A stretch of 64,000 nucleotides of DNA, taken from NCBI GenBank assembly GCA_003669585.1, contig QWOQ01000007.1, positions 356,694 to 420,693 on the forward strand, read 5' to 3'. This stretch comes from Planctomycetota bacterium. GTDB lineage: Bacteria > Planctomycetota > Planctomycetia > Pirellulales > UBA1268. A program made the translations under genes and the position numbers. Under the pieces are notes generated by a model. That model saw nothing but the letters and a program-made list of their open reading frames with translations. It did not search any database and had not been told where the DNA came from. Below are positions 1 to 9,568 of this stretch, in pieces (position 1 is the first letter of the stretch; the number at the start of each line of letters is the position of its first letter).

Positions 1-236
1 GTGTCTCGCAGTTCGATCGGAGGCACGACCCGCCCGATGCGGCTCCACGAGGCGGCCGCGACCGCTGCAGCCCCGTCGGGCTTGTCGGCATCCTTACCAC
101 GGGCCAACCCGGTCAGCGAGATCACGCTGTCCCAGAAGGCCAAGCCCGCGACAAGCACTCCCAGCATGGGAAAAAGCCGGCGCGGCGCCGAAACAATGGC
201 CGGCGAACAAGGCGTTTGGCTCATGGTGTTCCTCAT
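1..236 (-). CDS. Partial secreted or membrane-anchored protein, function unknown
   Basis: The reading frame opens with ATG at 236 and runs off the left edge, leaving about 78 residues. The N-terminus has a short basic stretch (PRR) and then a hydrophobic segment at about residues 23-43, which fits a signal peptide or anchor. An Ala-rich linker follows. A second in-frame ATG lies at 224. The stop codon of the next minus-strand gene lies only 9 bp upstream, so the two are probably co-transcribed. The stretch is clearly richer in GC than the DNA after about 1,020. I do not recognise the family, and most of the protein is outside the window. Confidence 0.55.
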   Translation of the reverse strand, partial: MRNTMSQTPCSPAIVSAPRRLFPMLGVLVAGLAFWDSVISLTGLARGKDADKPDGAAAVAAASWSRIGRVVPPIELRD

Positions 237-245
237 CAGCAACGC

Positions 246-1013
246 CTACTCCGCCACCTCCATGTGATACACAAATTTGAACGCACGGCCGAGCGGACCG
301 AGCCCCTCCGTGACCGTGTCGACCCGCAACACGCTCAGCGTCAGGGGATCAAAGAGAAACCTGGCGGTTCTGCTGACCGTCTCGGAGTTCGGGATCAGCG
401 GGTTTTTCTCCTGATCACGATCAGAGCGAATCACCCAACAGTTGGTCCCGTTGTAGATCTCCGAGCCGATCACCTCGAGGTGGCAGGTGCCCGGCAGCGA
501 ACTCGTCACTGGCTCGGAAAGCCATTTCGTGCCGATCGTCAGGCTCCCCGGGAAGATGTAGTGCTCGGTTTTGTGGTTGATTTCCTGAGGCTTTCCGTCG
601 GTCCCCTGAATCGCGTCCAGCACGAGGCCCCGGTCTTCGTCTTGATGGAAGAGTTCGTACCTGACGGAATCTTCGAAGTCCTTCTTGAACTTGTTTCGCC
701 CGACGAAACTTGGCTTCGCGTGGTCGGCGTCGGAATGAATGGCATGGGTCTCGACCTTGAAGGCATGCTCTGCATCCCCTTCCTTGCGCTCGACGATCGA
801 CCAGGTCTGTGTGAGCTGGTCGTGCCCCGCGAGTTTTCCATCGACGAAGTAGAGCACGTGCCCCGCATACTTGACGGGTTCGTGGTCGTGCACCAGTCCG
901 ATCTGATTCGATGGCTGCCCCAAGACCTGAGCCTCTTCGGCCCCGACCCGATCACCAGCCGCAATCAACCCTGCCGACGCGACGACCAACACAAACCAGC
1001 GATGCAAGACCAT
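246..1013 (-). CDS. Secreted protein of unknown function
   Basis: About 255 residues from the chosen ATG at 1013. The frame is open to 1091, but the downstream ATG places a hydrophobic stretch (about residues 4-18) directly at the N-terminus, like a normal signal peptide. The mature part is soluble and mixed alpha/beta in composition, with many His and Asp residues. It ends in beta-like segments that resemble a cell-surface measuring or binding domain more than an enzyme. No catalytic motif is visible. It is followed 9 bp downstream by another secreted protein on the same strand, so an operon is likely. GC content is higher than in the genes to the right. Family not recognised. Confidence 0.6.
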   Translation of the reverse strand: MVLHRWFVLVVASAGLIAAGDRVGAEEAQVLGQPSNQIGLVHDHEPVKYAGHVLYFVDGKLAGHDQLTQTWSIVERKEGDAEHAFKVETHAIHSDADHAKPSFVGRNKFKKDFEDSVRYELFHQDEDRGLVLDAIQGTDGKPQEINHKTEHYIFPGSLTIGTKWLSEPVTSSLPGTCHLEVIGSEIYNGTNCWVIRSDRDQEKNPLIPNSETVSRTARFLFDPLTLSVLRVDTVTEGLGPLGRAFKFVYHMEVAE

Positions 1014-1266
1014 GAGCCTGTTTCCTCTAGAGTAACGGCGAATTTTTATGGAAATTTCGGTAAAATGAAGCACAATGTCCCCGTTCTTCAAAAGGGTCTA
1101 CTTCCAAAAGAAAAATTTGGGCTGCCAACAATGAATATGAGAACAGAGTGCTGAATATCCTTAGAGCTTCAAAAAACAAATCAAGTAACCATTACCAATT
1201 TCTAACATTTCCACCACTTTTGATTCGAAAGCACGCGGCAATTTGCTGTTTTGATCGTTGAGCTTT
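1014..1266. other. Intergenic gap between two minus-strand genes
   Basis: This 253-bp AT-rich gap separates the stop of the PVC-type dehydrogenase gene (1267) from the start of the GC-rich secreted gene. It should hold the promoter of the latter. I see no convincing hairpin or sigma-70 pair. It marks a sharp change in base composition, from GC-rich on the left to about 50% on the right. Confidence 0.4.
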
Positions 1267-4200
1267 CTACTCCGGTTTCATCTGTTGCGACAGTAAAAAG
1301 GCCAGCATGTGATGAAAGTCTTCGGCTGACACGGATTCTCCAAAATTTGTAGGCATGAGGGATAGCGTAGACAACTGTTGATCGTCCACGTCCGCTTTTG
1401 CAATCGTGAATTCTTTTCCCATATTGTCTGCAAGGACTATCGTTGCCCCCTCGCTACGGCGAATGAGGCCCGCCACAACACGACCGTCTGAGAGTTGCAA
1501 TGTTGTGACTCGGAATGCGGGATCCACATTGCGATTAGGATCGAGCACATCTTCAATTACGCGAGTCATTCCTCGCACACCAATGCCGTCGAGTTGCGGA
1601 CCGATCTTTTGCCCCTTGCCCGCCACGTGGTGACATGACGCACAATTCTTTTCAAATACCATCGCTCCTTTTTCGACCGAGGACTTCGCCACACTGAATT
1701 GACTCCGTCGTTCATCGATGAGTTTCAACAACTGTTCGTTTTCGTTCGGGAGATGAATGGTCATTGCGGTAATCCGTTCATTCATTCTTTCTAATCCATG
1801 AGCGTTTAGGCGATTACGAATAACCGGATCGAGAAGCAATCGCAGCGAGGCCTTTCCATTCGCGGCCAGAATGAGGAAAGCCTCCGAACCAGAACGATCG
1901 CTGGCCAATATTTCAGCCAAACGATGCTGGCTCTCGCGAGAAGCACGCAAAAAGGTTTCTGAAAGAGACTCCGACACCATCGTGGTATCACGCGACAACG
2001 ACGCCAGCAAAGCCTTTTCGTTCATCGCCGATTCATTGCCATCGTGAACCATGCTCAAAATCGCCGTGACTCGAACATCCGGGGCCAGCGACACCAGCGA
2101 TTCTGCGGCCTGGCGACGCATGGCCACTCCAACGCTCGGAGATCTCACCAGGTTTTCCAGCAAAGGCTTGAATTCATTCAGTTTCAATTGTGACACCAAC
2201 TCCATCGCTGCCACCTGCGGCTGAAACTGTTCCTCATTGCAGACTTCTAGAGAAAATCGACCGACGGCCAGCCAGGCAAAACCCGACGCATCGAAGTCGT
2301 CGATCAGTTCCAAAGATCCACGTCGGCCCACGAACTTCGACAAATCCCAGTGTGTCTGTTGAGCCGTGTCGCTTCGGGGCGGCTTGGCTTCGGCGTACAG
2401 TTCACCCGACTCGGCATCCCGCAATCGCACGAAATTACGCGGCACCTCGGGCTGATTGGTAGGGCCGTTATGACCGGCTACAAAAAAACTGAGCGAGGCA
2501 GGGATGTCAAACGAACTGCTACGAAGCGTTCCCGTCAATCGTTCACCACGTGAGAGACTGCACCAGAATGTGGCATCGCTGTCGCCATCGGATGAGGTTC
2601 GTTTCTCACGAACCCAAGGATCGCCTTCTACTCCCGCCCCTGCCACTGGATGATTGGTCCAAACGACACCTTCCCCGACCGAGGCCGCGAGCATGGTTGC
2701 CGTCAATTCGCGAGCCCAGGTTTGCATCGGCTTGTTGTCACGGAGATCGCGACGAGCCAAGCCAGCATGAATTGACTGCAACTGCTGGAACTGTTTTTTG
2801 GGACTGTCGGCAAAGCGACTTTGAATCAATCGAAATAACGGCTCGAGACGAGATTCACTGGCAAATTGACCAATAAAAACACCCGATTCTGATGTTATCG
2901 GATCACGCAGCTCGAATCGTTCCAAGGCATTCAAAACCATATCTGCCGCGGCTTGTGTCTTGACTGCGACTGCCAATTCGGCCAACAGCCGCATGTGGGA
3001 TTCTTCGAACCCTGCCTGATTGAGGCCCATCAACACCGACTCGTCACGCAGTTGATCTCGCAGCGCCATTCGGGCGACGTACATCAAATGCGTATCCTCG
3101 GCAGATGTTTCCTCAATCAGATGAATCAGGCCGGAAACATTTCCACTTTGTGGATGTCTTCCCAGAGCATCTGCAGCGACTCGTCGAACGATCGCGTTGT
3201 CATCTTTCAGGAAGTCTCGAAGTTCTGAAAAGTCGAGTGGGTTCCACTGCGAACGCTCCGCGAACGCCCGGACAAGATGCGTGCGAACGAGTGGCGAAGG
3301 ATCTTCTTTCAAACGAATTCGGTCTTGCGAATTCAATCCGTCTAATCGTTCGAGAACCCACAGCGAGTGTGCTCGTTGTTCTTCGCATGAGTGATCCGAA
3401 TTCAATGCAGTTCGAACTGCCGCGCAGGTAGCAAATCGAAGTTGATCGCGCTGAGCAGCCGGTGCAGCTTGCACGGCATCTACCAGCCAATTCGTAGCAC
3501 ATGTGCGGACAGTAAGATTGCTATTCCCCAGCTCTCGAACCAATTCATCGGTCTTGTACTTGGTCATGTCGAGCAGAGGACGTGGCACAGTTTTTCCATC
3601 TTCGCCTTTGTAGACGACTCGCCAGACACGACCGTGAAACCGATCCCGGCGGGGATGATCCAGAGGCTCTTCGTAGTGCCCGATGATACAGTTGTAAAAA
3701 TCTGCGATATAGAGGGCTCCGTCGGGGCCCACCGTCAGATCTACTGGGCGGAACCAGCCATCGTCACACGTGACAATATCTGGTTGCGTGTCGATCAAAA
3801 ATGTTGAACCGACCTGCTTGAGTCGATCGTGATGAACCACACCGTTCACCGGATTGCAGATGTACATGCTGCCACGATGACCTTCTGGAAAATGGTCGGC
3901 ACCGTAATAGGCCGGGCCGCAAATTCCAGTGGACCCATGACCATGATCAATCATGGAAGGCGCAAAACCGATGCCATCGTGCGGCTTTCCAAAACTGGGG
4001 TAATACCCACCACGAAGCAACATATAAATCGGCATCGAGTGGCAGTCTGAATCGTAGGAATTACCCCATCGGTCAAACGTCATTCCGAACGGGTTTACCT
4101 GTCCCCACGTGACCTGCTCGAAATACGATCCATCGGCGCGAAATCGATACGTATTTCCAGAATTCATATTTGTCACTCGACCAGATGCGTCTTTCACGAC

Positions 4201-4809
4201 TGACGTATTGGCAAAACCGTGACATCCATAGATCCAACCATCAATCCACGGGCGGAAGGAATTCGCCATGCCGTGCGTATCGATATTTCCAAACGTGCCA
4301 TAGACCGAATCTCGACGATCTGCCCGATCATCTGCGTTTGTATCAACAACGCGATCAATACTCGGAATGCTAAACACCAAGGCCGCACTGCCATCACCGA
4401 GCGGCGTGTTGCCAATCGGAATGTTAAGACCCTCGGCAAAATGAATGATTTTCGTCGGGCGACCATCTGCGCGAATACCTTCGACAATGGTCAATCGATC
4501 TCGAGGTTCATGAGTGCCCTGTCCTGGAAATCGACTGCGTGGTTCCACGTCTCCCTTGGCGGGGTAGGGATATTCGATTGAATGCGTGATCCATAGCCGG
4601 CCTCGCACATCAAAACTCAGATTCATTGGCTGACCAATATCGGGATCCGAAACCACCAATTGAATCTCAAACCCCGGCGGCAGGTGAAACATCGTGCGTT
4701 GTTCTTCTGGGCGCAGTGCCTCGGTGGGGGCAACACCGGGGGCGGCTAACAATTCCGTCGCAGATTGAATCAACGGAGCAAGAGCAAATAAAAGCAGCCA
4801 AAACTTCAT
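1267..4809 (-). CDS. PVC-type membrane-bound dehydrogenase with HEAT-like region and C-terminal cytochrome c domain
   Basis: About 1,180 residues from the ATG at 4809. The frame extends to 4860, but the inner ATG gives a clean signal peptide (MKFWLLLFALAP...). Residues about 40-420 resemble the planctomycete 'putative membrane-bound dehydrogenase' propeller (PPGFEIQLV, then PMNLSFDVRGRLWI). A helical HEAT-like stretch follows to about 650. A lectin-like beta segment lies near 740-850. The C-terminal 140 residues are the haem-binding domain, with CASCHH as the CxxCH haem site. The protein probably acts outside the cytoplasmic membrane in oxidation of sugars or polyols, passing electrons to the attached cytochrome. 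This comes from family knowledge; substrate is unknown. The gene stands alone, 125 bp downstream of a hydrolase gene. Confidence 0.9.
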   Translation of the reverse strand: MKFWLLLFALAPLIQSATELLAAPGVAPTEALRPEEQRTMFHLPPGFEIQLVVSDPDIGQPMNLSFDVRGRLWITHSIEYPYPAKGDVEPRSRFPGQGTHEPRDRLTIVEGIRADGRPTKIIHFAEGLNIPIGNTPLGDGSAALVFSIPSIDRVVDTNADDRADRRDSVYGTFGNIDTHGMANSFRPWIDGWIYGCHGFANTSVVKDASGRVTNMNSGNTYRFRADGSYFEQVTWGQVNPFGMTFDRWGNSYDSDCHSMPIYMLLRGGYYPSFGKPHDGIGFAPSMIDHGHGSTGICGPAYYGADHFPEGHRGSMYICNPVNGVVHHDRLKQVGSTFLIDTQPDIVTCDDGWFRPVDLTVGPDGALYIADFYNCIIGHYEEPLDHPRRDRFHGRVWRVVYKGEDGKTVPRPLLDMTKYKTDELVRELGNSNLTVRTCATNWLVDAVQAAPAAQRDQLRFATCAAVRTALNSDHSCEEQRAHSLWVLERLDGLNSQDRIRLKEDPSPLVRTHLVRAFAERSQWNPLDFSELRDFLKDDNAIVRRVAADALGRHPQSGNVSGLIHLIEETSAEDTHLMYVARMALRDQLRDESVLMGLNQAGFEESHMRLLAELAVAVKTQAAADMVLNALERFELRDPITSESGVFIGQFASESRLEPLFRLIQSRFADSPKKQFQQLQSIHAGLARRDLRDNKPMQTWARELTATMLAASVGEGVVWTNHPVAGAGVEGDPWVREKRTSSDGDSDATFWCSLSRGERLTGTLRSSSFDIPASLSFFVAGHNGPTNQPEVPRNFVRLRDAESGELYAEAKPPRSDTAQQTHWDLSKFVGRRGSLELIDDFDASGFAWLAVGRFSLEVCNEEQFQPQVAAMELVSQLKLNEFKPLLENLVRSPSVGVAMRRQAAESLVSLAPDVRVTAILSMVHDGNESAMNEKALLASLSRDTTMVSESLSETFLRASRESQHRLAEILASDRSGSEAFLILAANGKASLRLLLDPVIRNRLNAHGLERMNERITAMTIHLPNENEQLLKLIDERRSQFSVAKSSVEKGAMVFEKNCASCHHVAGKGQKIGPQLDGIGVRGMTRVIEDVLDPNRNVDPAFRVTTLQLSDGRVVAGLIRRSEGATIVLADNMGKEFTIAKADVDDQQLSTLSLMPTNFGESVSAEDFHHMLAFLLSQQMKPE

Positions 4810-4934
4810 AACGATTCTTTGTAAACCACTGGGTTTCACAGTCGAGCGAAAACAATTCACTTCAATCTCAAAAGCCTCACGATCGATCCGTACGCCCTAT
4901 TTTGTACGAGCGTCATTGGCGATGCGAAGATCAA

Positions 4935-5888
4935 TTATTCACGTTTGAGAGGAGTCAGCAATCCGCGTCGTTGCATCCAGTCGGCGCAGCGAAATGGCCA
5001 TGTCGTAACCGGGAGTGTTGGAACCGGTCGCAAACCGTAACCATGCCCTCCGGCGTCGTAGACGTGCAACTCGGAAGGAACCCCAGCCTTCTTTAAGGCC
5101 AGAAATGCCTGGACACTGTTCTCGACAAGAGCGTTGTCGTCTTGCGCATGTGCAAAGAACATTGGAGGTGAGTCTTTCGTGAATGTCACATCTTCGCGAA
5201 GTTGGCCGGTCGCACTGTCAATCAATCCGCCAGGATAAATGATTGCGGCAAAATCGACGCGGCAGGAAACTGCATCGATGTCGTCGGCATCTGGATACGA
5301 TCGTTTGCCCTGCTTGACGGATACCATTGCGGCAGTTTGTCCACCTGCCGAAAAGCCGAGTAACCCGATGCGATCAGAAACGAGTTCCCATTCGCTTGCG
5401 CGACTGCGTACAAGGCTCAACGCTCGCTGAGCATCCTGCACCGGGGCAAGCCACACAGGATTGTGATCCCGTGTCGGAACTCGGTATTTTAGCACGATGC
5501 CCGTCACACCGAGAGTATTCAGCCACTCGGCAACTTCGGTGCCCTCAAGATCCCAGGCCAGAATGTTGAACCCGCCGCCTGGACAAATCACCACTGCAGT
5601 TCCGTTGCGGTTTTCCTTTGGTGGAAAAAACAGATGCGCCTGCGGTTTTGAAACGTTTCCGAGTTTTATGATGCGACGGCCGGCAATGAGATTGTCTGTG
5701 GGCTTGGTAAAATCCTGTTCCGCACCCGCACTTGTTTTTCCTTCCGGGGGGCCGTTGGGCCAAAGATCAAGCACGAGATCGGGATCGCGTGCGAAGGCCG
5801 TCATCACCACTCCCTGCCAGATGGCGAATGCCACACAGTTTCGAATGACAGAACCTCTCGAAACAAAACCAAATCCTAGAAGAGTCAT
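4935..5888 (-). CDS. Secreted alpha/beta hydrolase (acetyl-xylan-esterase/BD-FAE-like)
   Basis: 317 residues with a signal-like N-terminus (about residues 15-33). The oxyanion motif CPGGGF lies at about 102-107. The nucleophile elbow GFSAGG has Ser180, and the likely acid and base are Asp250 (HAQDDN) and His282 (GGHGYGL). The layout matches secreted carbohydrate esterases of the BD-FAE/acetyl xylan esterase group, which remove acyl groups from plant polysaccharides. The start ATG at 5888 lies 47 bp after the stop of a second hydrolase, so the two are probably co-transcribed. The specific substrate cannot be read from the sequence. Confidence 0.88.
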   Translation of the reverse strand: MTLLGFGFVSRGSVIRNCVAFAIWQGVVMTAFARDPDLVLDLWPNGPPEGKTSAGAEQDFTKPTDNLIAGRRIIKLGNVSKPQAHLFFPPKENRNGTAVVICPGGGFNILAWDLEGTEVAEWLNTLGVTGIVLKYRVPTRDHNPVWLAPVQDAQRALSLVRSRASEWELVSDRIGLLGFSAGGQTAAMVSVKQGKRSYPDADDIDAVSCRVDFAAIIYPGGLIDSATGQLREDVTFTKDSPPMFFAHAQDDNALVENSVQAFLALKKAGVPSELHVYDAGGHGYGLRPVPTLPVTTWPFRCADWMQRRGLLTPLKRE

Positions 5889-5935
5889 GAATCAATCCCC
5901 TTTGAAAAATAATTTCAGATCAGTCCCTCTTTCGA

Positions 5936-6721
5936 TCACATGCCACCTACGCGTTGCCAGGCTTTGATTGCCTCCATAAACTCTGGCTTTTGTGATATTG
6001 AGTTGTGATTCGTGCCTTCCATCGTTTGTAGCGTAGCGACTCCCGGGGAGAATGCCCGAAAGAGCGCTGCGGTATTACTTGCCGGAATAATTTCGTCGTT
6101 GTCTGCGGCAATGATGAGCGTCGGGGATCGTACCAGCGGTGCGACACGCCACGATTCGTATCTGTCTTGCATCATCAACCCGATTGGTAGAAAGGGTGCC
6201 GCGCGTTTCGCAATATTCAAAATGCTGTCAAACGGGGTAATCAGCACAAGGCGGCGGACAGGTTCTTCAGATGCCAATCGGATTGCGATGCCGCTGCCAA
6301 GGCTCCTCCCTACAACGATCACGTCGGGATGCTTGGCCTGCACCATCTTGAACAGTTCCTTTGCATCTGTGTGCAAGGCGGACTCGCTTGGCCGACCAGA
6401 ACTACCGCCATAGCCACGATAGTGCATCATGTAAATGGCGATGTCGGGAAATGCCGCAGCGAACCGAGGAAACGAGTACGAGACATCCTCTGCGTTGCCG
6501 CCAAAATAAATCAGCGCCTGCATTGTGTCGCGGGGTTGGGTTGAAATAAACAATGTCGCGTCGCGCGTCGTGAATGGAATTATTGACGCAACTCCAAGCC
6601 GAGCTGGCGTGGGAAAATAGATGAATGATCGCTGTGCAAAGAGAAACACAAAACACAAGACGGCATACACAATCACTGCGGCACAAAAAAGAATGAGTGG
6701 TGCGCGATTCATTTGATCCAT
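5936..6721 (-). CDS. Membrane-anchored alpha/beta hydrolase (Bem46/YfhR-like)
   Basis: 261 residues. One hydrophobic segment (about residues 8-29) anchors the protein, and the catalytic domain follows. The motif GRSLGSG carries the nucleophile Ser140, the acid is probably Asp207 or Asp209 (AADNDE), and the base is His239 (GTNHNS). The HYRGYGGSSG stretch at about 100-110 is typical of the Bem46/YfhR/ABHD13 group of serine hydrolases with no firmly known substrate. It is the first gene of a likely two-gene unit with the downstream esterase. It is transcribed away from the YHYH-PEBP gene. Confidence 0.87.
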   Translation of the reverse strand: MDQMNRAPLILFCAAVIVYAVLCFVFLFAQRSFIYFPTPARLGVASIIPFTTRDATLFISTQPRDTMQALIYFGGNAEDVSYSFPRFAAAFPDIAIYMMHYRGYGGSSGRPSESALHTDAKELFKMVQAKHPDVIVVGRSLGSGIAIRLASEEPVRRLVLITPFDSILNIAKRAAPFLPIGLMMQDRYESWRVAPLVRSPTLIIAADNDEIIPASNTAALFRAFSPGVATLQTMEGTNHNSISQKPEFMEAIKAWQRVGGM

Positions 6722-6992
6722 AAGCTTTTTCCTGCTGCAGACACAATAGCATGAGCCTCGAACGAATTTTAAGTGCTCGTCCCACCGACGCCAAACAACC
6801 TCGTGACCGACTCGACACTTCTCTACACTTCAGCCGATGCTTCCCTGCCGACGATGAACTCGCGCTCCGTTGCCAGCAACGGCACGAAACCGAAGACGTG
6901 AACCACAGCCTTCTCCTTTCTTTGAAAACACAATCCGCGTAAAACAGTGTAAAAAACAGGAATTCCCCCTACCTCGTTTCGGAATCGTCTCT
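6722..6992. other. Divergent intergenic region
   Basis: This 271-bp stretch lies between two divergent genes, the Bem46-like hydrolase and the YHYH-PEBP protein, so it should carry promoters for both. The frame of the rightward gene stays open back to 6870. The codons before 6993 encode a basic, non-signal-like sequence, so I treat them as untranslated. No clear operator or hairpin was seen. Confidence 0.4.
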
Positions 6993-8600
6993 ATGTTTCG
7001 CATTGTATCGTTTCTCTTCACGTTGTTTGTCTTCATAACAGGAAGTTCAATCGTACTGGGACATCCTGGCCACACGATTCATAAGGAGGTTTCCCCCTCT
7101 CTGGAAAGTCAGCAGCACGCCGATGCTGACGTTCACGCTGAAATGGAACTGTTTGATGTGAATGAACTACCGTTGACGATGGTTCAGGTGAAGCACAAGA
7201 GATTGCGCGCCGATGCAGACAAGACGCCTGAGATGGCGATGATGTTTGAGGCGTTCGTCACACTCGAAGCGATTAAGACTCGCTGGGATGACCGTTTTTT
7301 TTATATCGAATCCAATGGCATTCCCGCGCATCAAATGATGGTCGGCATCACTGCCTGGCAGCAGCAAGTGCCGCTGCCGCAGAAATACAGAGGCGAAAAT
7401 TCGTGGCGGATCCCACTGCATCCTGTGCCGGCAAAATTGCCACAGTCAGCCAAAGGAAACTTTTTGCGCGGTGCCATAGCGATTGCAGCGAACGGCGTTC
7501 CAATTTTTAACCCGCTCAATAATCGAGGTGAGGATTCGTACCTCATCGGGGAACTCGACGAGTTCGGCGGGCACTGCGGGCGGGCCGATGACTACCACTA
7601 TCACATCGCTCCGGTTCATTTGGAGAAAATGATCGGCGATGGCCTGCCGATCGCGTATGCCCTCGATGGTTATCCAATTTACGGCTACGAGGAGTCCGAC
7701 GGCTCGAGAGTTGTCGGCCTCGACGCACTCAACGGACACAAGGACAAGAGCGGTCACTATCACTATCATGCGACAAAAAAATATCCGTACCTCAACGGAG
7801 GTTTCTTTGGCGAAGTGACCGAACGTGGCGGGCAGGTCGATCCGCAGCCACGAGCCGAACCGCTTCGCCCTGATCTCAGACCTCTTCGCGATGCGAAGAT
7901 CACCGACTTCAAAGAGACTGCGCCGGGTAGTTACGTTTTGACGTATGACGTGAAGGGCAAGAAGGGTTCGGTTGACTACACACTTGCCGGCGATGGCACC
8001 GCGCATTTCACGTTCGTCGACACCAATGGCAAAACGACAACCGAAACGTATTCTCCTCGGCGCCGTGGCCCTGACTCAGGGAACAGGGATCGTCCGCCGC
8101 CGCGTCGCGACGAACAGACTCCCTCAAATTCAAAACCAAAAAACAATCTGCCGCAGTTGACCGTTACAAGTCCTGCTTTTGAATCGAACGCGAGTATACC
8201 GATCGAGTTTACAGGCGACGGTGCAGGCATATCGCCGCCAATCCAATGGAAGGATGCGCCCAAGGACACCAAATCCTTCGCCGTCAACGTCTGGCACATT
8301 CCCGGTCCGAATGAAATCAAGTCGTATTGGGTCGTTTACAACATTCCGAAAAATGTCACACAGCTTGGGAAAAATGAAACATCCGTTGGCATCATTGGCA
8401 TCAACGACAAAAATCGACGCGAATACGATCCGATGAAATCCAAAGGCCCCGGCGCGAAGCAGTATCACGTTACTGTCTACGCTTTGTCTTGCGAACTGAA
8501 AATCCTTCCCGAAAAAGCCGACCGCGCTCATCTTCTCGAAGCCATTCAGGGCGTTACGCTCGCTGAAGGAACGTTGACTTATTTCTACCAACGCAAGTGA
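6993..8600 (+). CDS. Secreted YHYH-domain protein fused to a PEBP (YbhB/YbcL-like) domain
   Basis: 535 residues from the ATG at 6993, chosen because it starts a signal peptide (MFRIVSFLFTLFVFITGSS). The N-terminal two thirds contain the YHYH module: DDYHYHIAP and GHYHYHATKKYPYLNGGFFG, with repeated His pairs suited to metal binding. A Pro/Arg-rich linker (about 370-400) leads to a C-terminal phosphatidylethanolamine-binding-protein domain (FTGDGAGISPPIQW, then WHIPG), as in YbhB/YbcL. Both modules are known alone in planctomycetes. PEBP domains bind anionic ligands; the role of the YHYH module is not established. The product is presumably exported. The gene stands alone and faces an SPFH gene tail to tail. 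Confidence 0.85.
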   Translation: MFRIVSFLFTLFVFITGSSIVLGHPGHTIHKEVSPSLESQQHADADVHAEMELFDVNELPLTMVQVKHKRLRADADKTPEMAMMFEAFVTLEAIKTRWDDRFFYIESNGIPAHQMMVGITAWQQQVPLPQKYRGENSWRIPLHPVPAKLPQSAKGNFLRGAIAIAANGVPIFNPLNNRGEDSYLIGELDEFGGHCGRADDYHYHIAPVHLEKMIGDGLPIAYALDGYPIYGYEESDGSRVVGLDALNGHKDKSGHYHYHATKKYPYLNGGFFGEVTERGGQVDPQPRAEPLRPDLRPLRDAKITDFKETAPGSYVLTYDVKGKKGSVDYTLAGDGTAHFTFVDTNGKTTTETYSPRRRGPDSGNRDRPPPRRDEQTPSNSKPKNNLPQLTVTSPAFESNASIPIEFTGDGAGISPPIQWKDAPKDTKSFAVNVWHIPGPNEIKSYWVVYNIPKNVTQLGKNETSVGIIGINDKNRREYDPMKSKGPGAKQYHVTVYALSCELKILPEKADRAHLLEAIQGVTLAEGTLTYFYQRK

Positions 8601-8749
8601 ACAGTAACTGTGTCGGCCAACGTATTTTTCTCGTGAACAGCACACACCAACGATTTTGAAATTTCTCGCCGCAGTGACGCAATACTGCTCCAACAATCTG
8701 CGCTGGACGACGGCCCGCGCCTCCTCGCTTCGTGGCGGCAGAGCCCTGA

Positions 8750-9568
8750 TCAGGTGCGAGTCTTTCCGTGATGGGACGGCTGAATCTGAAGGACAGGTTG
8801 AGCGCGTTCACCGCTGCAGATGACAACTAACAGACTACAAATGAGTTGTTCACGCTGGTCGTCGCTCATGCGTAGTTCTGCTTTTTCGAGCCGCTCGACG
8901 GCATCTTTGACGATCTCCACAGCCCCTTCCACGATTGTTTTGCGAGCGTCAATCAAGGCCATGGCCTGTTGTCGCATAAGCATGGCCTGAGCAATCTCTG
9001 GAGCGTAGGTCAGATCATTCAAACGGACGTTCAACACTCGAATTCCCGCTGCGTTCACCGCCTCCTGCAAGTCTGCGATATAGGCATTGGTGACGAGTTG
9101 ATTCTCTCGTTTTAAACAGGGCTCGTTGTGGTCAGCGGATTCGTAAGGAAACTGAGAGCTGACTCGTTTAATGACGGCGCTGGCCTGATCTTCAATGAAC
9201 TTTCGATAGTTGTCCACTTCCAGAGCGGCTCTATATGAATGTTCGACGCGATAGACAACGATCGCACTAATTTGGATCGGATTTCCGTTTCGCTCAAGCA
9301 CTGTCGTGACTGCAATATCATGCGTCATGTCACGTGTTGGAATTCGAAACTGGACTCGACCAGTCGGATGAATCCAGCAGATTCCCTGTTTTCGCAGAAT
9401 GGTTACAAATTTTCCAAAGCGGAGTATCACAATTTCTTCACGCGGATTCACGATGATGAATCCAAACAGCAACACAAGCCCGCCCGTCACGACTGTCACC
9501 AAGATCACAAGAAATAGCCCGAGGGCTCCTTGGTTTTGAGGCATGCGATTTTCGTCAACGTTGTTCAT
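8750..9568 (-). CDS. SPFH/Band 7 (prohibitin-like) membrane protein
   Basis: 272 residues from the ATG at 9568. The frame is open to 9622, but the inner start places the hydrophobic segment (GALGLFLVILVTVVTGGLVLLFGF) near the N-terminus. A typical SPFH domain follows: VNPREEIVILRFGKF, then WIHPTGRVQFRIPTRD, and a helical tail with RQQAMALIDARKTIVEGAVEI. Such proteins oligomerise at the membrane and scaffold proteases or lipid domains. The usual NfeD or protease partner is not next to it. It is convergent with the YHYH-PEBP gene. Confidence 0.88.
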   Translation of the reverse strand: MNNVDENRMPQNQGALGLFLVILVTVVTGGLVLLFGFIIVNPREEIVILRFGKFVTILRKQGICWIHPTGRVQFRIPTRDMTHDIAVTTVLERNGNPIQISAIVVYRVEHSYRAALEVDNYRKFIEDQASAVIKRVSSQFPYESADHNEPCLKRENQLVTNAYIADLQEAVNAAGIRVLNVRLNDLTYAPEIAQAMLMRQQAMALIDARKTIVEGAVEIVKDAVERLEKAELRMSDDQREQLICSLLVVICSGERAQPVLQIQPSHHGKTRT

